From: Haloferula sp. BvORR071
GTDB lineage: Bacteria > Verrucomicrobiota > Verrucomicrobiia > Verrucomicrobiales > Akkermansiaceae
Direction of reading: 5' to 3'
Assembly: GCF_000739615.1 (NCBI RefSeq)
Contig: NZ_BATP01000019.1
Location: 1-64,000, forward strand
Length of the DNA stretch: 64,000 nt
Below the pieces are notes generated by a model. That model did no database searches and was not told where the DNA came from. It saw only the letters and a list, made by a program, of their open reading frames with translations. Numbering within the stretch: the first letter of the stretch is position 1; each line of letters begins with the position of its first letter. A program made the translations under genes and the position numbers. Shown here piece after piece: positions 33,021-42,290 of this stretch.

Positions 33021-35030
33021 TTACTCCACGGTGATCTCGTGGATGATCAGCCAGTTCTCCTGGGGCTTGGTCACGCGGATGCGCAGGCCGGTGGTGCCGG
33101 CGGGCAGTGCGCCTTCTGCGCTGCCGTCCTTGAACTCCGCAACCTGGGTCCATTGAGACCCATCGCTGGAGGCCTCCAGCACGCCACCAGCGAGCTTGTC
33201 GCCGTTCTGGCTGGCGGGACCGCCGGTGACTACCTTGGCCTTGCCGGAGACGGCGGCACGGAACTTCAGGGTCACGTGGTCATCCGCCTTGAGGGCGCGA
33301 TCGGCCCAGAAGAAGGTGCCGGGCTTCCCGTCGTAGGCGAACTCGGGCCAGTGGTCCTGATAGGCGCCGAGCGAGGTCGTGATGGTGCTGCCGTCCTTGG
33401 TCTCGCGCTTCGGCGGGTCGAGGGGATCACCGTGCTTCACGCCCGCGGCATCGTAGTGCTTGAGGATGCCATCGAGGCGACCGCGGAAACCCGCGTAGTC
33501 CTTGCGCTCGACCGGGGTCCACGCGACTTCGGACAGTGCGGCAACGCGCGGGAAGGCCATGTATTCCACCTTGTACCAATCCTTCATGTACTCGGTCCAG
33601 AGCTGGGCTTGGACACCGAGGACGTGCTTGGCCTCCGCCGGGCTGAGGGCCTTCGGCACGGGGTCGTAGGAATAGACCTTCGAGATCGGGAGGAAGCCGC
33701 CGATCGCTTCGAACTGCTCGCCCTTGGCGAGTTCGTCCTTCGCGACACCTTGGTAGTGGTCGAAGTAGAGATGGCTGTTAGAGGCCATCACCACGTCGTG
33801 GCCTTCCTTCGCGGAAGCGATGCCACCGCCCTCGCCACGCCATGACATCACCGTGGCATTCGGCGAGAGGCCGCCTTCGCGGATTTCATCCCAGCCGACA
33901 AGCTTGCGGCCCTTCTTCTCAAGCATCTTCTCGACGCGCTTGATGAAGTAACTCTGCACGTCATGACCGTCCTTCAGCCCCTCCTTCTTCATCAGCTCCT
34001 TGACCCGCGGGGACTTCTCCCACTGGTCCTTGGGGGCCTCATCGCCGCCGATGTGGATGTATTGGGAGGGGAAGAGCGCGCAGAGCTCGGTCAGGACGTC
34101 ATCGACGAAGCGGAAGGTCTCCTCGGTCGGCGCGAGCGTGTAGGGATGCACGCCCCAGCGGCCGATCACCTTCGGCGCGTAGCCGGGGATATCGGAATTG
34201 CCGAACTCGGGATAGGCTGCGATCGCCGCCGCCATGTGACCAGGCATATCGATCTCAGGGACGATGGTGATCTGGCGCGCCGCGGCGTAGGCCACGATGT
34301 CCTTAATCTGTTCCTGGGTGTAGAAGCCGCCGTAGCGCTTGCCGTCGTCCGAGTTGCGGTTGCCATAGGGCGGCGAGGAATCGCGGAAGGCTCCGACCTC
34401 GGTCAGCTTGGGATACTTCTTGATCTCGATCCGCCAGCCCTGGTCCTCGCTGAGATGCCAGTGGAAGGTGTTCAGCTTGTGGAAGGCCAGCCAGTCGATG
34501 AACTTCTTGATATCCTCTGCCGGGAAGAAATGACGGCCGACATCGAGGTGCATGCCGCGCCAAACAAAGCGCGGCTCATCGGTGATCGAGACCACGGGAA
34601 CCGGCGCACCCGCCTTGTCGGTCCATGCATCCGTGCCCTTGGCGGGCAGCATCTGGAGAATACTACGAGTGCCGTACCATGCACCGGCCACGTCCTTGCC
34701 GATCACGGTGACGCCCTTCGGGGTGACTTCCAGCTTGTAGCCGCCAGGTTTGAGGTCCAGCGAGTTGTCCAGGTCCAGCCGGATCTCTGAGGGCAGCATG
34801 ATGCGGAGCTCCTCGCGGACGGTCTTCGGCTCTTGGCCGGTGCGCTCCTTGAGGTCCGCGGCGAAGAGCTTGGTGATCCCGTCGAGCGCAGCATCGTAGC
34901 GGATGCCCGTCTCCGGCGACACCGGGAAGCTCCCCTGCCCTTCCTTCATCTCCTTCGGCAGCGGGATGATGGTCGGCTCCGCGCTGGCAAGCGAGGACAA
35001 CAAGGCAGTGGCAAGCAGGGCTTTTCGCAT
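33021..35030 (-). CDS. Secreted beta-N-acetylhexosaminidase, GH20 (copy 1)
   Basis: A 669-residue enzyme with a signal peptide (MRKALLATALLSSLASA). After the GH20b-type N-terminal domain (about 20-150) comes the barrel with RGMHLDVGRHFFP, FHWHLSEDQGWR, VPEIDMPGHMAAAI and the catalytic pair Asp330-Glu331 in HIGGDEAP, which acts by substrate-assisted catalysis on the N-acetyl group. Residues from about 540 onward form a C-terminal beta-sandwich (discoidin-like, WPEFAYDGKPGTFFW...). It releases terminal GlcNAc/GalNAc from glycans or chitin fragments. Neighbour 35231-37264 is a close paralogue and the two share upstream sequence. Confidence 0.95.
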   Translation of the reverse strand: MRKALLATALLSSLASAEPTIIPLPKEMKEGQGSFPVSPETGIRYDAALDGITKLFAADLKERTGQEPKTVREELRIMLPSEIRLDLDNSLDLKPGGYKLEVTPKGVTVIGKDVAGAWYGTRSILQMLPAKGTDAWTDKAGAPVPVVSITDEPRFVWRGMHLDVGRHFFPAEDIKKFIDWLAFHKLNTFHWHLSEDQGWRIEIKKYPKLTEVGAFRDSSPPYGNRNSDDGKRYGGFYTQEQIKDIVAYAAARQITIVPEIDMPGHMAAAIAAYPEFGNSDIPGYAPKVIGRWGVHPYTLAPTEETFRFVDDVLTELCALFPSQYIHIGGDEAPKDQWEKSPRVKELMKKEGLKDGHDVQSYFIKRVEKMLEKKGRKLVGWDEIREGGLSPNATVMSWRGEGGGIASAKEGHDVVMASNSHLYFDHYQGVAKDELAKGEQFEAIGGFLPISKVYSYDPVPKALSPAEAKHVLGVQAQLWTEYMKDWYKVEYMAFPRVAALSEVAWTPVERKDYAGFRGRLDGILKHYDAAGVKHGDPLDPPKRETKDGSTITTSLGAYQDHWPEFAYDGKPGTFFWADRALKADDHVTLKFRAAVSGKAKVVTGGPASQNGDKLAGGVLEASSDGSQWTQVAEFKDGSAEGALPAGTTGLRIRVTKPQENWLIIHEITVE

Positions 35031-35035
35031 ATGGG

Positions 35036-35078
35036 TCGCAGTTCAACGAATCCCAAGGGGCGGAACAATCGGGAAGAT
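35036..35078 (-). promoter_or_regulatory. Upstream segment shared with GH20 copy 2
   Basis: The first ~43 bp upstream of the ATG align gap-free with 37267-37310 upstream of the other GH20 gene, sharing CGAATCCC and CAATCGGGA blocks with identical spacing. This suggests the duplication included the control region, or that the two genes are co-regulated. Confidence 0.5.
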
Positions 35079-35230
35079 GCGCAGGCAATTTGCGATTTGT
35101 GACGGAAGCAGGCCGACCCTTTGTGCAGTGGAAGCTGTTCTACAGGCGGACCTCAACCTGAGGGCCCGGATGAGGTCAGCCGTCAGAACTGCTTCGTCCG
35201 CCCAGAGGACCGAGCGAACCACCTCGCGGA

Positions 35231-37264
35231 CTACTTTTCGAAAACGATCTCGCCAAGGGTGAACCATGACTCCTGGGCCTTGGTCACACGGATGCGCACG
35301 TTGGTCGTGCCCGCAGGCAAGATGCCCTCCGCCGTGCCAGACTTGAAATCGGCAACCGGCGTCCAGGTATTCCCATCCGCGGAAGCCTCCAGAACACCGC
35401 TTTCCAGATGATCCGGGAAGGGCCCGATCTTGCCGCCGGTAACAACCTTGACCTTACCGGATACGGCGGCGCGCAGCGTGAGCGTGAAATAGTCATCCGC
35501 CTTCACCTTGGCCGCGGACCAAAAGAAGGTCTCCGGGTCACCGTCGTAGGCCAACTCGGGCCACAGGAAAAGAGGCCGGAAGGTGCCCAGCGAGGTCTGG
35601 ATGGTGCCGCCGTCCTTGGTCTCACGCTTCGGAGCGGCCAGTGGCACGGCGTGGCGCACCTTCGCGGCATCGTAGTGCTTCATGATTGGATCAAGACGAC
35701 TACGAAAGTCGTCGTAGTTCTTCTTCTCCAGCGGGCTCCAAGCGATCTCCGCCACGGCGGCGATGCGCGGGAAGGCGGTGTATTCCAGCTTGTCGTAGGA
35801 CCTGATATACTCGGACCAGAGCTGGCCCTGGACACCGAGGATGTGCTTGGCTTCCTCCGCATTGAGGGCCTTTGGCACGGGGTCGTAGGAGTAGACGTTG
35901 TAGATCGGTTGGAAGCCGCCCCATGCCTCGTATTCCACGCCCTTGGCCAGCTCCGGGTTCTTCGGGAGCTGGTAGTGGTCGAGGTAGAGATGGCTGGTGG
36001 AGGCCATCACCACATCGTGGCCTTCCTTCACGGAATCGACCGCACCTTGCTCGCCGCGCCATGACATCACGGTTGCCTTGGGCGAGAGCCCGCCCTCGCG
36101 AATCTCATCCCAGCCAATCAACTTCCGGCCCTTCGCTTCGAGGATCTTCTCCACGCGCTTGACGAAGTAGCTTTGCACGTCGTGGCCGTCCTTCAGGCCC
36201 TCCTTCTTCATCAGCTCCTTCACGCGGGGGGACTGCTCCCACTGGTCCTTCGGGGCCTCGTCGCCACCGGTGTGGATGTAGGTGGAGGGGAAGAGCGCGC
36301 AGACCTCCGTGAGGACATCATCGATGAACTTGAAGGTCTCCTCGGTGGGCGCGAGGGTATCGTAGAGGACACCGAAGCGGGTGCGGACCTTCGGCGCGTA
36401 GTTGGGGATGTCGCTATTCCCGAACTCCGGGTAGGCGGCGATCGCGGCGGCCATGTGGCCTGGCATATCAATCTCCGGCACAATGGTGACCTGGCGCGCG
36501 GCGGCGTAGGCGACGAGGTCCTTGATCTGCTCCTGGGTGTAGAAGCCGCCGTAGCGCTTGCCATCGTCGCTGTCGCGGTTGCCGTAAGGCGGCGTGGAAT
36601 CCCGGAAGCCGCCGACCTCCGTGAGCTTGGGATACTTCTTGATCTCGATGCGCCAGCCCTGGTCCTCCGTGAGGTGCCAGTGCAGGGTGTTCAGCTTGTG
36701 GAAGGCCAACCAGTCGATGAACTTCTTGATGTCCTCCACCGGATACATGTGGCGGCCCACGTCCATGTGCATGCCGCGCCAGGAGAAGCGGGGTTCGTCG
36801 GTGATGGAGATCGCAGGCAGATATACCCCTTTCGTGGTGGCCCACACCTCGGTGCCCTTCGGCGGAAGCATCTGGAGAATACTACGGGTGCCGTACCACG
36901 CACCGGCGACGTCCTTGCCGATCACTGTCACCCCTTCTGGTTTTACCTCGAGCTTGTAGCCGCCGGGCTTGAGGGGGAGAGAGGTGTCGAGATCGAGCCG
37001 GATCTCGTGGGGCAGTTTGATCCGCAGCTCCTCTTTCACCAATTTGATGTCCCCGTTTGCACGTTCCTTCAGATCGGCAGCGAAAAGGTTGGCGATCCCT
37101 TCAAGCTCGCGGTCGTAACGGATACCTGCGCGGGGCTCTCCGCTGCTTTCCACCACCGGAAAGCTTCCCTCCCCCATCTTCATCTCCTTTGGCAGCGGGA
37201 TGATCGCCGGTTCCACGGCGGCAAGGGAGCTGATCAGGGCGACGGCGAGCAGAGCTATGCGCAT
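35231..37264 (-). CDS. Secreted beta-N-acetylhexosaminidase, GH20 (copy 2)
   Basis: A 677-residue paralogue of the downstream gene with the same layout: signal peptide (MRIALLAVALISSLAAVEP), N-terminal GH20b domain, barrel with RGMHMDVGRHMYP, LHWHLTEDQGWR and the catalytic pair Asp335-Glu336 in HTGGDEAPKDQW, and a C-terminal discoidin-like sandwich. The start is ATG 37264; the open frame continues upstream across the intergenic region without a leader, so it is not used. The copies are divergent enough to suggest different substrate preference (for example RWGVHPYTLAP versus RFGVLYDTLAP near the active site). The SMP-30-like gene diverges 121 bp upstream. Confidence 0.95.
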   Translation of the reverse strand: MRIALLAVALISSLAAVEPAIIPLPKEMKMGEGSFPVVESSGEPRAGIRYDRELEGIANLFAADLKERANGDIKLVKEELRIKLPHEIRLDLDTSLPLKPGGYKLEVKPEGVTVIGKDVAGAWYGTRSILQMLPPKGTEVWATTKGVYLPAISITDEPRFSWRGMHMDVGRHMYPVEDIKKFIDWLAFHKLNTLHWHLTEDQGWRIEIKKYPKLTEVGGFRDSTPPYGNRDSDDGKRYGGFYTQEQIKDLVAYAAARQVTIVPEIDMPGHMAAAIAAYPEFGNSDIPNYAPKVRTRFGVLYDTLAPTEETFKFIDDVLTEVCALFPSTYIHTGGDEAPKDQWEQSPRVKELMKKEGLKDGHDVQSYFVKRVEKILEAKGRKLIGWDEIREGGLSPKATVMSWRGEQGAVDSVKEGHDVVMASTSHLYLDHYQLPKNPELAKGVEYEAWGGFQPIYNVYSYDPVPKALNAEEAKHILGVQGQLWSEYIRSYDKLEYTAFPRIAAVAEIAWSPLEKKNYDDFRSRLDPIMKHYDAAKVRHAVPLAAPKRETKDGGTIQTSLGTFRPLFLWPELAYDGDPETFFWSAAKVKADDYFTLTLRAAVSGKVKVVTGGKIGPFPDHLESGVLEASADGNTWTPVADFKSGTAEGILPAGTTNVRIRVTKAQESWFTLGEIVFEK

Positions 37265-37266
37265 GG

Positions 37267-37310
37267 ATCGCACTTCAGCGAATCCCGCCGGTGGGGACAA
37301 TCGGGAAAAT
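37267..37310 (-). promoter_or_regulatory. Upstream segment shared with GH20 copy 1
   Basis: Counterpart of 35036-35078: the same CGAATCCC and CAATCGGGA blocks precede the start codon. In this copy the segment also lies in the 121-bp divergent region shared with the propeller-like protein gene at 37386. Confidence 0.5.
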
Positions 37311-37385
37311 ACGGCTCGATTGCGGGTCGGGAACAGCTCCCCGGGTGTGAAACACGACTTACCCAGAACCCGTAGGCTTGCAACG

Positions 37386-39584
37386 ATGCCTCCTGTTCCT
37401 TTCCGACCCGTCGCCGAATCCGCGCTGTCCTTGCTGCTGATGGCGGGTCCCGCGAGTGCCGCGGAATTCACCAGCCCGGCCCTGCCGGCAGTCAGCTCGT
37501 GGATCGGCAATAGCTACGGCGGAGCACAGAAATGGGTCCAGCAGGATATCGCCGCCATTACGGTGACGCCCGATGGCACCGTCTTCACAAACGTGGAGTG
37601 GGAGGAGGGCGGCGGCAACGTCGGGGAATACCGCGATGGCGAACTCATCGGCTACGCGGGCCACACCCACGGCTGGGGCAATGGTGGCGGCAAGGCGGTG
37701 GCCGCCAATTCCAAGTACCTGTTCATCGCCATGTGCGTGAGCAACGAGGGCGGCGGACTGGTCGATCCAGGGACCTGGCCGCCCAAGGGCAAGAAGTGGT
37801 ACGGCATATCACGGCGCCCGCGCAGCGACATCCGGTCCGCCGCTCCATTCCCCGGTGGCAAGGGCGGCAAGGGCGACACCTTGAACGAGTCCTTCCTGGT
37901 CATCGCTGAAGTCGCGGACGATGACAGCAACCCGATCACCGGGATATGCGCGGATGAATCGCGGGTCTATGTCGTGGCTCCCCAAGAGCGCCGGATCAAG
38001 GTCTTCGATTGTGAGACGATGCAGCAACTCAACTCGTGGGAGGTGGAGCGCACCGGACCTCTTACACTGGGCCCGACGGGGAAGGTCTGGATGATGAGCG
38101 GACGGACGAAGGATCTTTACGCAGGGCTCGAAGCCTTCACCCCAGAGGGGAAAACGGCGGGAGGACCTCAGTTGATCTCGACGATTCCCGATGCGAGAGC
38201 CTTCTGCTTCGATGCCGAAGGACGGCCACTGGTGGTGGAAGACGGCCCCGGCGAGCAGATCCATCCGTTTCACATCGATCCGCGCACGCTGGTCGCGCAG
38301 CGAAAGATCGGGGCGGAAGGAGGCATCCTTGCCCCCGTTCCTGGAATCTTTGCCGATAAAAAATTCAACCATATCACTGCGATCGGCTGCGATGCCAAGG
38401 ACCGGCTCTATGTCGCCCAAGACGGCCAGAGCGGCGGTGGGGGCACAGTGCTGGAGTGCTACGACTTGAAGTCGCAAGCGCTGCTCTGGCGGCTTGTCGG
38501 CCTGACCTTCGTGGACATGGCTGACTTCGACCCCGGGGACGAAACTGGAGTCTACACCAAGGAGGAGCATTTTCGTTTCGATCCCAGCAAGCCACCAGGG
38601 AAGGAAGCAAGCTATCATGCCTTCACCCTGAACCGGGTGAAATATCCCGAAGATCCTCGGCTGCACATCTGGTCGGGCGGAGCGTGGTTGCGACGGATTG
38701 GCGGGCAACGGGTGCTCTTCGTCAATGACATGAACGGCGAGCACTTGCAGGTCTACCGCTTCGCGCCGGAATCCGATGGCGAAATCGCAATTCCTTCCGG
38801 TCTCTTCGCGAAGAAGCACGTGAAGGTGAAGACCGAGTGGCCGCCTCACCAGCCCGAGAAGGGTGAGTGGATCTGGCGGGACGCGGACGGCAACGGAGCC
38901 TTCGACGAAGGCGAGTTCACCGCCAATGGAGGGGACGATGCGCCTTCCGCTCAAGGGTGGTGGGTAGATGCGGCCGGGAATGTCTGGCTGGCGACGGAGA
39001 AGGACGGGATCCGCCTCTTCCCTTCACAAGGGCTCGATCCGAAGGAAAATCCGCGCTGGGACTTCGCCACGATCCAAAGCTTCCCCCACCCCGCGGAATT
39101 CCAAGAAGTGAAGCGGCTGCGCTACGATCCCGCGACGGACACGATGTATCTCGGCGGCAGCACCGCGGAGGACAAGAATCAGCACTGGAAACCGATGGGC
39201 CCGGTGCTGGCCCGCTACGACCACTGGCTGAAAGGCGAGCGGAAATGCGCATGGACTGTGACCCTACCCTACGTGAAAGGGTCCTCCGGCCACGAGTCTT
39301 GCGAGCCGATGGGCTTCGATGTCGCGGGGGATTTCATCTTCGTGCCCTACACGGGAGCTTCGAAGTCGGCGGGGGTGTGCACCGGGCGGGTGGAGATCTT
39401 CCGCACCCGCGATGGCAGCGCGGTGGGCCACGTCGAGCCCGGACCGGAGATCGGCGAGGTGGGCTTGCAGGATCTGCGCGAGACAGTAAGTGCGCGCCTC
39501 GGCAAGGACGGCGAATACCGGGTGATGATCGAGGACGACTACAAGTCGAAGGTGGTGCTCTACCGGATCAAGGGGCTGAAGTGA
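37386..39584 (+). CDS. Secreted propeller-like protein (NHL/SMP-30-type repeats)
   Basis: A 732-residue exported protein with a leader (SALSLLLMAGPASAAEF). The body has repeated short beta-blades with patterns such as ITVTPDGTVFTNVEW, ITGICADESRVYVVAPQ, GPTGKVWMM, AIGCDAKDRLYVAQDGQ and GWWVDAAGNVWLATEKDG, typical of NHL or SMP-30 beta-propellers. One blade region contains WRDADGNGAFDEGE, an EF-hand-like calcium loop. Role may be sugar lactonase-like or a binding propeller; no catalytic residue is certain. The start is ATG 37386, downstream of an unrelated longer open frame. Terminator at 39597. Confidence 0.75.
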   Translation: MPPVPFRPVAESALSLLLMAGPASAAEFTSPALPAVSSWIGNSYGGAQKWVQQDIAAITVTPDGTVFTNVEWEEGGGNVGEYRDGELIGYAGHTHGWGNGGGKAVAANSKYLFIAMCVSNEGGGLVDPGTWPPKGKKWYGISRRPRSDIRSAAPFPGGKGGKGDTLNESFLVIAEVADDDSNPITGICADESRVYVVAPQERRIKVFDCETMQQLNSWEVERTGPLTLGPTGKVWMMSGRTKDLYAGLEAFTPEGKTAGGPQLISTIPDARAFCFDAEGRPLVVEDGPGEQIHPFHIDPRTLVAQRKIGAEGGILAPVPGIFADKKFNHITAIGCDAKDRLYVAQDGQSGGGGTVLECYDLKSQALLWRLVGLTFVDMADFDPGDETGVYTKEEHFRFDPSKPPGKEASYHAFTLNRVKYPEDPRLHIWSGGAWLRRIGGQRVLFVNDMNGEHLQVYRFAPESDGEIAIPSGLFAKKHVKVKTEWPPHQPEKGEWIWRDADGNGAFDEGEFTANGGDDAPSAQGWWVDAAGNVWLATEKDGIRLFPSQGLDPKENPRWDFATIQSFPHPAEFQEVKRLRYDPATDTMYLGGSTAEDKNQHWKPMGPVLARYDHWLKGERKCAWTVTLPYVKGSSGHESCEPMGFDVAGDFIFVPYTGASKSAGVCTGRVEIFRTRDGSAVGHVEPGPEIGEVGLQDLRETVSARLGKDGEYRVMIEDDYKSKVVLYRIKGLK

Positions 39585-39596
39585 GGGCTCCGAGAG

Positions 39597-39630
39597 TGGT
39601 CCGCACAGCCCTCTGTGCGGACTATGTTTC
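39597..39630 (+). terminator. Intrinsic terminator of the propeller gene
   Basis: GTCCGCACAG (39599-39608) and CTGTGCGGAC (39613-39622) form a perfect 10-bp stem with a CCCT loop, followed by TATGTTTCC. It is 15 bp past the stop and close to the convergent gene that ends at 39641. Confidence 0.75.
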
Positions 39631-39640
39631 CATTCCCGGC

Positions 39641-40375
39641 CTACTTGACGGTGAACGAGTTCAAAAACGGTTCGATTCTCGCGTCGTCGTGGTAAGCGCG
39701 GTTCGAAGTGGCCAGGACGCGGTAGAGACCGCGCGTTGCAAACTTCAAGCGCATGCTGAGCCGCCCTCCAGTCTCTGCATTCTCAACCACCATCTCGTAG
39801 ATTCCGGCGAGGGTGCCTGCCTCTCTGAGAGGCCGGTATCCGGCTTCCAGCAGAAGTTGCTTCAATCCCTGCAGCCTCTCCTCGTTCTTTGCTCCTTCGG
39901 ACCCGGCAGGATACTCGCTGAAGCTCAGACTCAGATTCAAGCCGCCACCATCGATGTCGACTTCATGCGTGACGCGCTTGGCTTCCATTCCCATTTTGCG
40001 GTCTACCGCCTCATGCCTCACGGGAGTCATCGGAAATTCCGCCGAGGCCATCCCGTCATCCGTCGTTGCAGTGACTGGCTTAAGGAATTCAGACGGGTCC
40101 ACTCTCTTGAGCTTGGATGGGTCCAATTTCCGCGACGAAGTCTCATACCCGGACATGTCCCGCAGCTGCGATCCCGTCGCCAGAGAATCGGTGAAATACC
40201 GGCTACCCCCGATGACGACGAGCAGCGCGCCTACAGCAATGAGGGTCTGCCGCTTCTTGGCTCTGTCCAGCGAGTCACTGTTGTGCTTTGGCCAAAACCG
40301 CAACTTCACCAACACAACGATCCCCACCACCATGGGGATCAGCGCATCAATATGAAGGACGATCCAATCTTTCAT
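39641..40375 (-). CDS. Membrane protein of unknown function, upstream of the RimK pair's 3' end
   Basis: A 244-residue protein with two N-terminal transmembrane helices (ALIPMVVGIVVLVKL and LIAVGALLVVIGGSR) and a soluble C-terminal domain from about 60 to 244 that is beta-rich (GLNLSLSFSEYPAG, RLSMRLKFATRGLYRVLA). No motif recognised. It starts with ATG 40375, 15 bp from the stop of the RimK gene, in the same direction, so co-transcription with rimK and its partner is possible. Confidence 0.65.
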   Translation of the reverse strand: MKDWIVLHIDALIPMVVGIVVLVKLRFWPKHNSDSLDRAKKRQTLIAVGALLVVIGGSRYFTDSLATGSQLRDMSGYETSSRKLDPSKLKRVDPSEFLKPVTATTDDGMASAEFPMTPVRHEAVDRKMGMEAKRVTHEVDIDGGGLNLSLSFSEYPAGSEGAKNEERLQGLKQLLLEAGYRPLREAGTLAGIYEMVVENAETGGRLSMRLKFATRGLYRVLATSNRAYHDDARIEPFLNSFTVK

Positions 40376-40390
40376 GGTTGGGAGGGAGAA

Positions 40391-41296
40391 TCACTTATCC
40401 GTCGGCTTCGGCGGCTTGGGCGGCTTCACGGCGGACTTCTCGATGAAGTCGATCACCATGTCCGCCACCGGCTTGCCGGAGGACTTCTCGATACCTTCCA
40501 GACCCGGGGAAGAATTCACCTCCATCACCACTGGTCCGTGGTTTGAGCGCAAGAGGTCCACCCCCGCGAAATTCAGGCCCATGATCTTGGCGGCACGAAT
40601 CGCCACCGAGCGCTCCTCCGGGGTGATCTTCACCTTCTCCGCAGTACCACCGCGATGGAGGTTCGAGCGGAACTCGCCCTCCGCCGCTTGGCGCTTCATG
40701 GCGGCTACCACCTTTCCATCGACCACGAGGCAGCGGATGTCCGCGCCCTTCGCCTCCTTGATGAATTCCTGCACGAGGATGTCGGCACGCAGGCCCTTGA
40801 AGGCCTCGATCACCGACTCGGCGGCCTTGGCGGTCTCGGCGAGCACCACACCCACGCCCTGCGTGCCCTCTAGCAGCTTGATCACCAGCGGCGCGCCGCC
40901 GCACATCTTGATCAGCTCGCGGGTCGCGTCGGTGGAGTGGGCGAAGCCGGTGATCGGCAACCCGACCCCCTTGCGCGCCAGGAGCTGCATGCTGCGCAGC
41001 TTGTCGCGCGAACGGGCGATCGCCACCGAGTCATTCACGGTGAAGACGCCCATCATCTCGAACTGACGGACCACAGCATTACCGTAGAAGGTGTGGCTGG
41101 CGCCGATCCGCGGGATCACTGCATCCGCGGTCAGTTCCTCGCCCTCGATGAACATCTTCGGGTTGTGCGCCGTGATGTTCATGTAGCAGCGGAGGTAGTC
41201 CACCACCCGCACTTCGTGGCCCCGCGCCTCCGCGGCATTGACGAGGGCAGAGGTGCTATAAAGGTTCGCGTTACGCGACAGGACGAGGATTTTCAT
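40391..41296 (-). CDS. rimK: RimK-type ATP-grasp ligase (alpha-L-glutamate ligase)
   Basis: A 301-residue ATP-grasp enzyme of the RimK family, which ligates glutamate (or poly-glutamate) to a protein or cofactor. Visible features: [15 protein letters not shown], the pre-ATP-grasp domain, [18 protein letters not shown], the ATP-binding [35 protein letters not shown] and the Mg2+-site [17 protein letters not shown]. coli RimK modifies ribosomal protein S6; here the partner gene 41293-41850 encodes a retropepsin-like protein of the type that accompanies RimK ligases. The starts overlap by ATGA. The C terminus is Pro/Lys-rich. Confidence 0.93.
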   Translation of the reverse strand: MKILVLSRNANLYSTSALVNAAEARGHEVRVVDYLRCYMNITAHNPKMFIEGEELTADAVIPRIGASHTFYGNAVVRQFEMMGVFTVNDSVAIARSRDKLRSMQLLARKGVGLPITGFAHSTDATRELIKMCGGAPLVIKLLEGTQGVGVVLAETAKAAESVIEAFKGLRADILVQEFIKEAKGADIRCLVVDGKVVAAMKRQAAEGEFRSNLHRGGTAEKVKITPEERSVAIRAAKIMGLNFAGVDLLRSNHGPVVMEVNSSPGLEGIEKSSGKPVADMVIDFIEKSAVKPPKPPKPTDK

Positions 41297-41850
41297 GAAC
41301 GGTGGCAGCCGGGGAAGTGCGCTTCGAGATCGCGCAGCGCTCCCTCAAGATGATTGCCCTGCGGGTCAATGAGAAAATATCCAGCGAGCGCCTGGCGCCC
41401 TAAAAGCATAGGGCTGCGCATGTCCGAGCGGTTCGCCAGAGTCAGGCGGATCCGCCAGGTGAAACCGCCGGCCAGCATCGCCTCGGTCTCGATCACGTGG
41501 CGGCGGCGCGAGACTCCGGTGGAGCTTTTCACACGGGTGGATTTCACGATCGCCGCCTCGCAGGTGACGCGCCGCCCGTAGTGATCCCGGGTGACGAAAA
41601 AGACATTCAGACCATCCGGCGCGACCTGGATTTCCTCCGCATGCAGGCTGGAGGTGCGCGCCCCGCTGTCGGTCTTGGCATTCAGCGGGCCGACCCCGAA
41701 TTCCGGCAGCCCGATCCACTCGCGGCGGCCGAGGACCAGCTTCGGCATGCCGGTGTGCTTCCACGGCAGGCCAAGCTCGCGCGCCACCTGGCCGGACGGA
41801 GCGTCCACCTGGAGGGGCGTGGCTTTGAAGCTGCGGGGCTTGCGTTTCAT
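41293..41850 (-). CDS. RimK-associated retropepsin-like protein
   Basis: A 185-residue protein whose stretch [20 protein letters not shown] followed by [14 protein letters not shown] contains the D-S/T-G-A motif (Asp61) of retropepsin-like aspartic proteases, the fold of the so-called RimK-associated zinc protease family. Such proteins are found near RimK genes and may trim or process glutamylated products. The start is ATG 41850, since the longer frame begins with TTG at 41901. Its last four bases overlap the RimK start, so the two are translationally coupled, as in other genomes where this pair occurs. Confidence 0.82.
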   Translation of the reverse strand: MKRKPRSFKATPLQVDAPSGQVARELGLPWKHTGMPKLVLGRREWIGLPEFGVGPLNAKTDSGARTSSLHAEEIQVAPDGLNVFFVTRDHYGRRVTCEAAIVKSTRVKSSTGVSRRRHVIETEAMLAGGFTWRIRLTLANRSDMRSPMLLGRQALAGYFLIDPQGNHLEGALRDLEAHFPGCHRS

Positions 41851-41897
41851 AGAGGGAACGGAAAGACGCGAACCTGGATCAGAGAGTCGTGAGCGAC

Positions 41898-42212
41898 TCA
41901 ATCAATATAGCGCCGCGGATTTGCCGCCCAAGCCCAGACGGCAATCAACGTGGAAATGAGGCCAAACGCCGCACCCCATTTTACCGACTTCGACCATTCC
42001 AAGGAAGCCACGGCGTCCAGCCCCAACCAGAGGACTAGCAAGGTCACCAGAAGGAAGGGAATCGCCAGCGGGCGGGCAAAATTCAAAGTCCACCCGAGTG
42101 CTCCAATCCGCTTCCTAACCAAGAGCCGGGGATCGCGGCGCGCGAAATAGACGACGCCAAGAATCCAGCTCCCGGGAGACCGGTGAATTTCATCCAATTC
42201 GCTCAGCTTCAT
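41898..42212 (-). CDS. Small two-helix membrane protein
   Basis: A 104-residue protein with two transmembrane helices (LAIPFLLVTLLVLWLGLDA and GAAFGLISTLIAVWAWAA) flanked by basic residues. It starts at ATG 42212 and ends 47 bp before the retropepsin-like gene. No family recognised; the RimK group lies downstream in the same direction. Confidence 0.6.
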   Translation of the reverse strand: MKLSELDEIHRSPGSWILGVVYFARRDPRLLVRKRIGALGWTLNFARPLAIPFLLVTLLVLWLGLDAVASLEWSKSVKWGAAFGLISTLIAVWAWAANPRRYID

Positions 42213-42290
42213 GACAGGAACCGTGGTTAGAAAATGACCGATCCGGAGATTTGCCTCAAGCAGAACCAGAGCGCAGCGCCTGGATTTCCT

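Noticed and set aside
36173-37375. 400-residue plus-strand open frame opposite GH20 copy 2
   Set aside because: Antisense shadow with repeated Leu/Val/Gly/Glu-type stretches; the GH20 frame has all family motifs.
37200-37385. Upstream extension of the propeller gene in the same frame
   Set aside because: It lies over the GH20 start region, lacks a leader, and a signal peptide begins at 37386.
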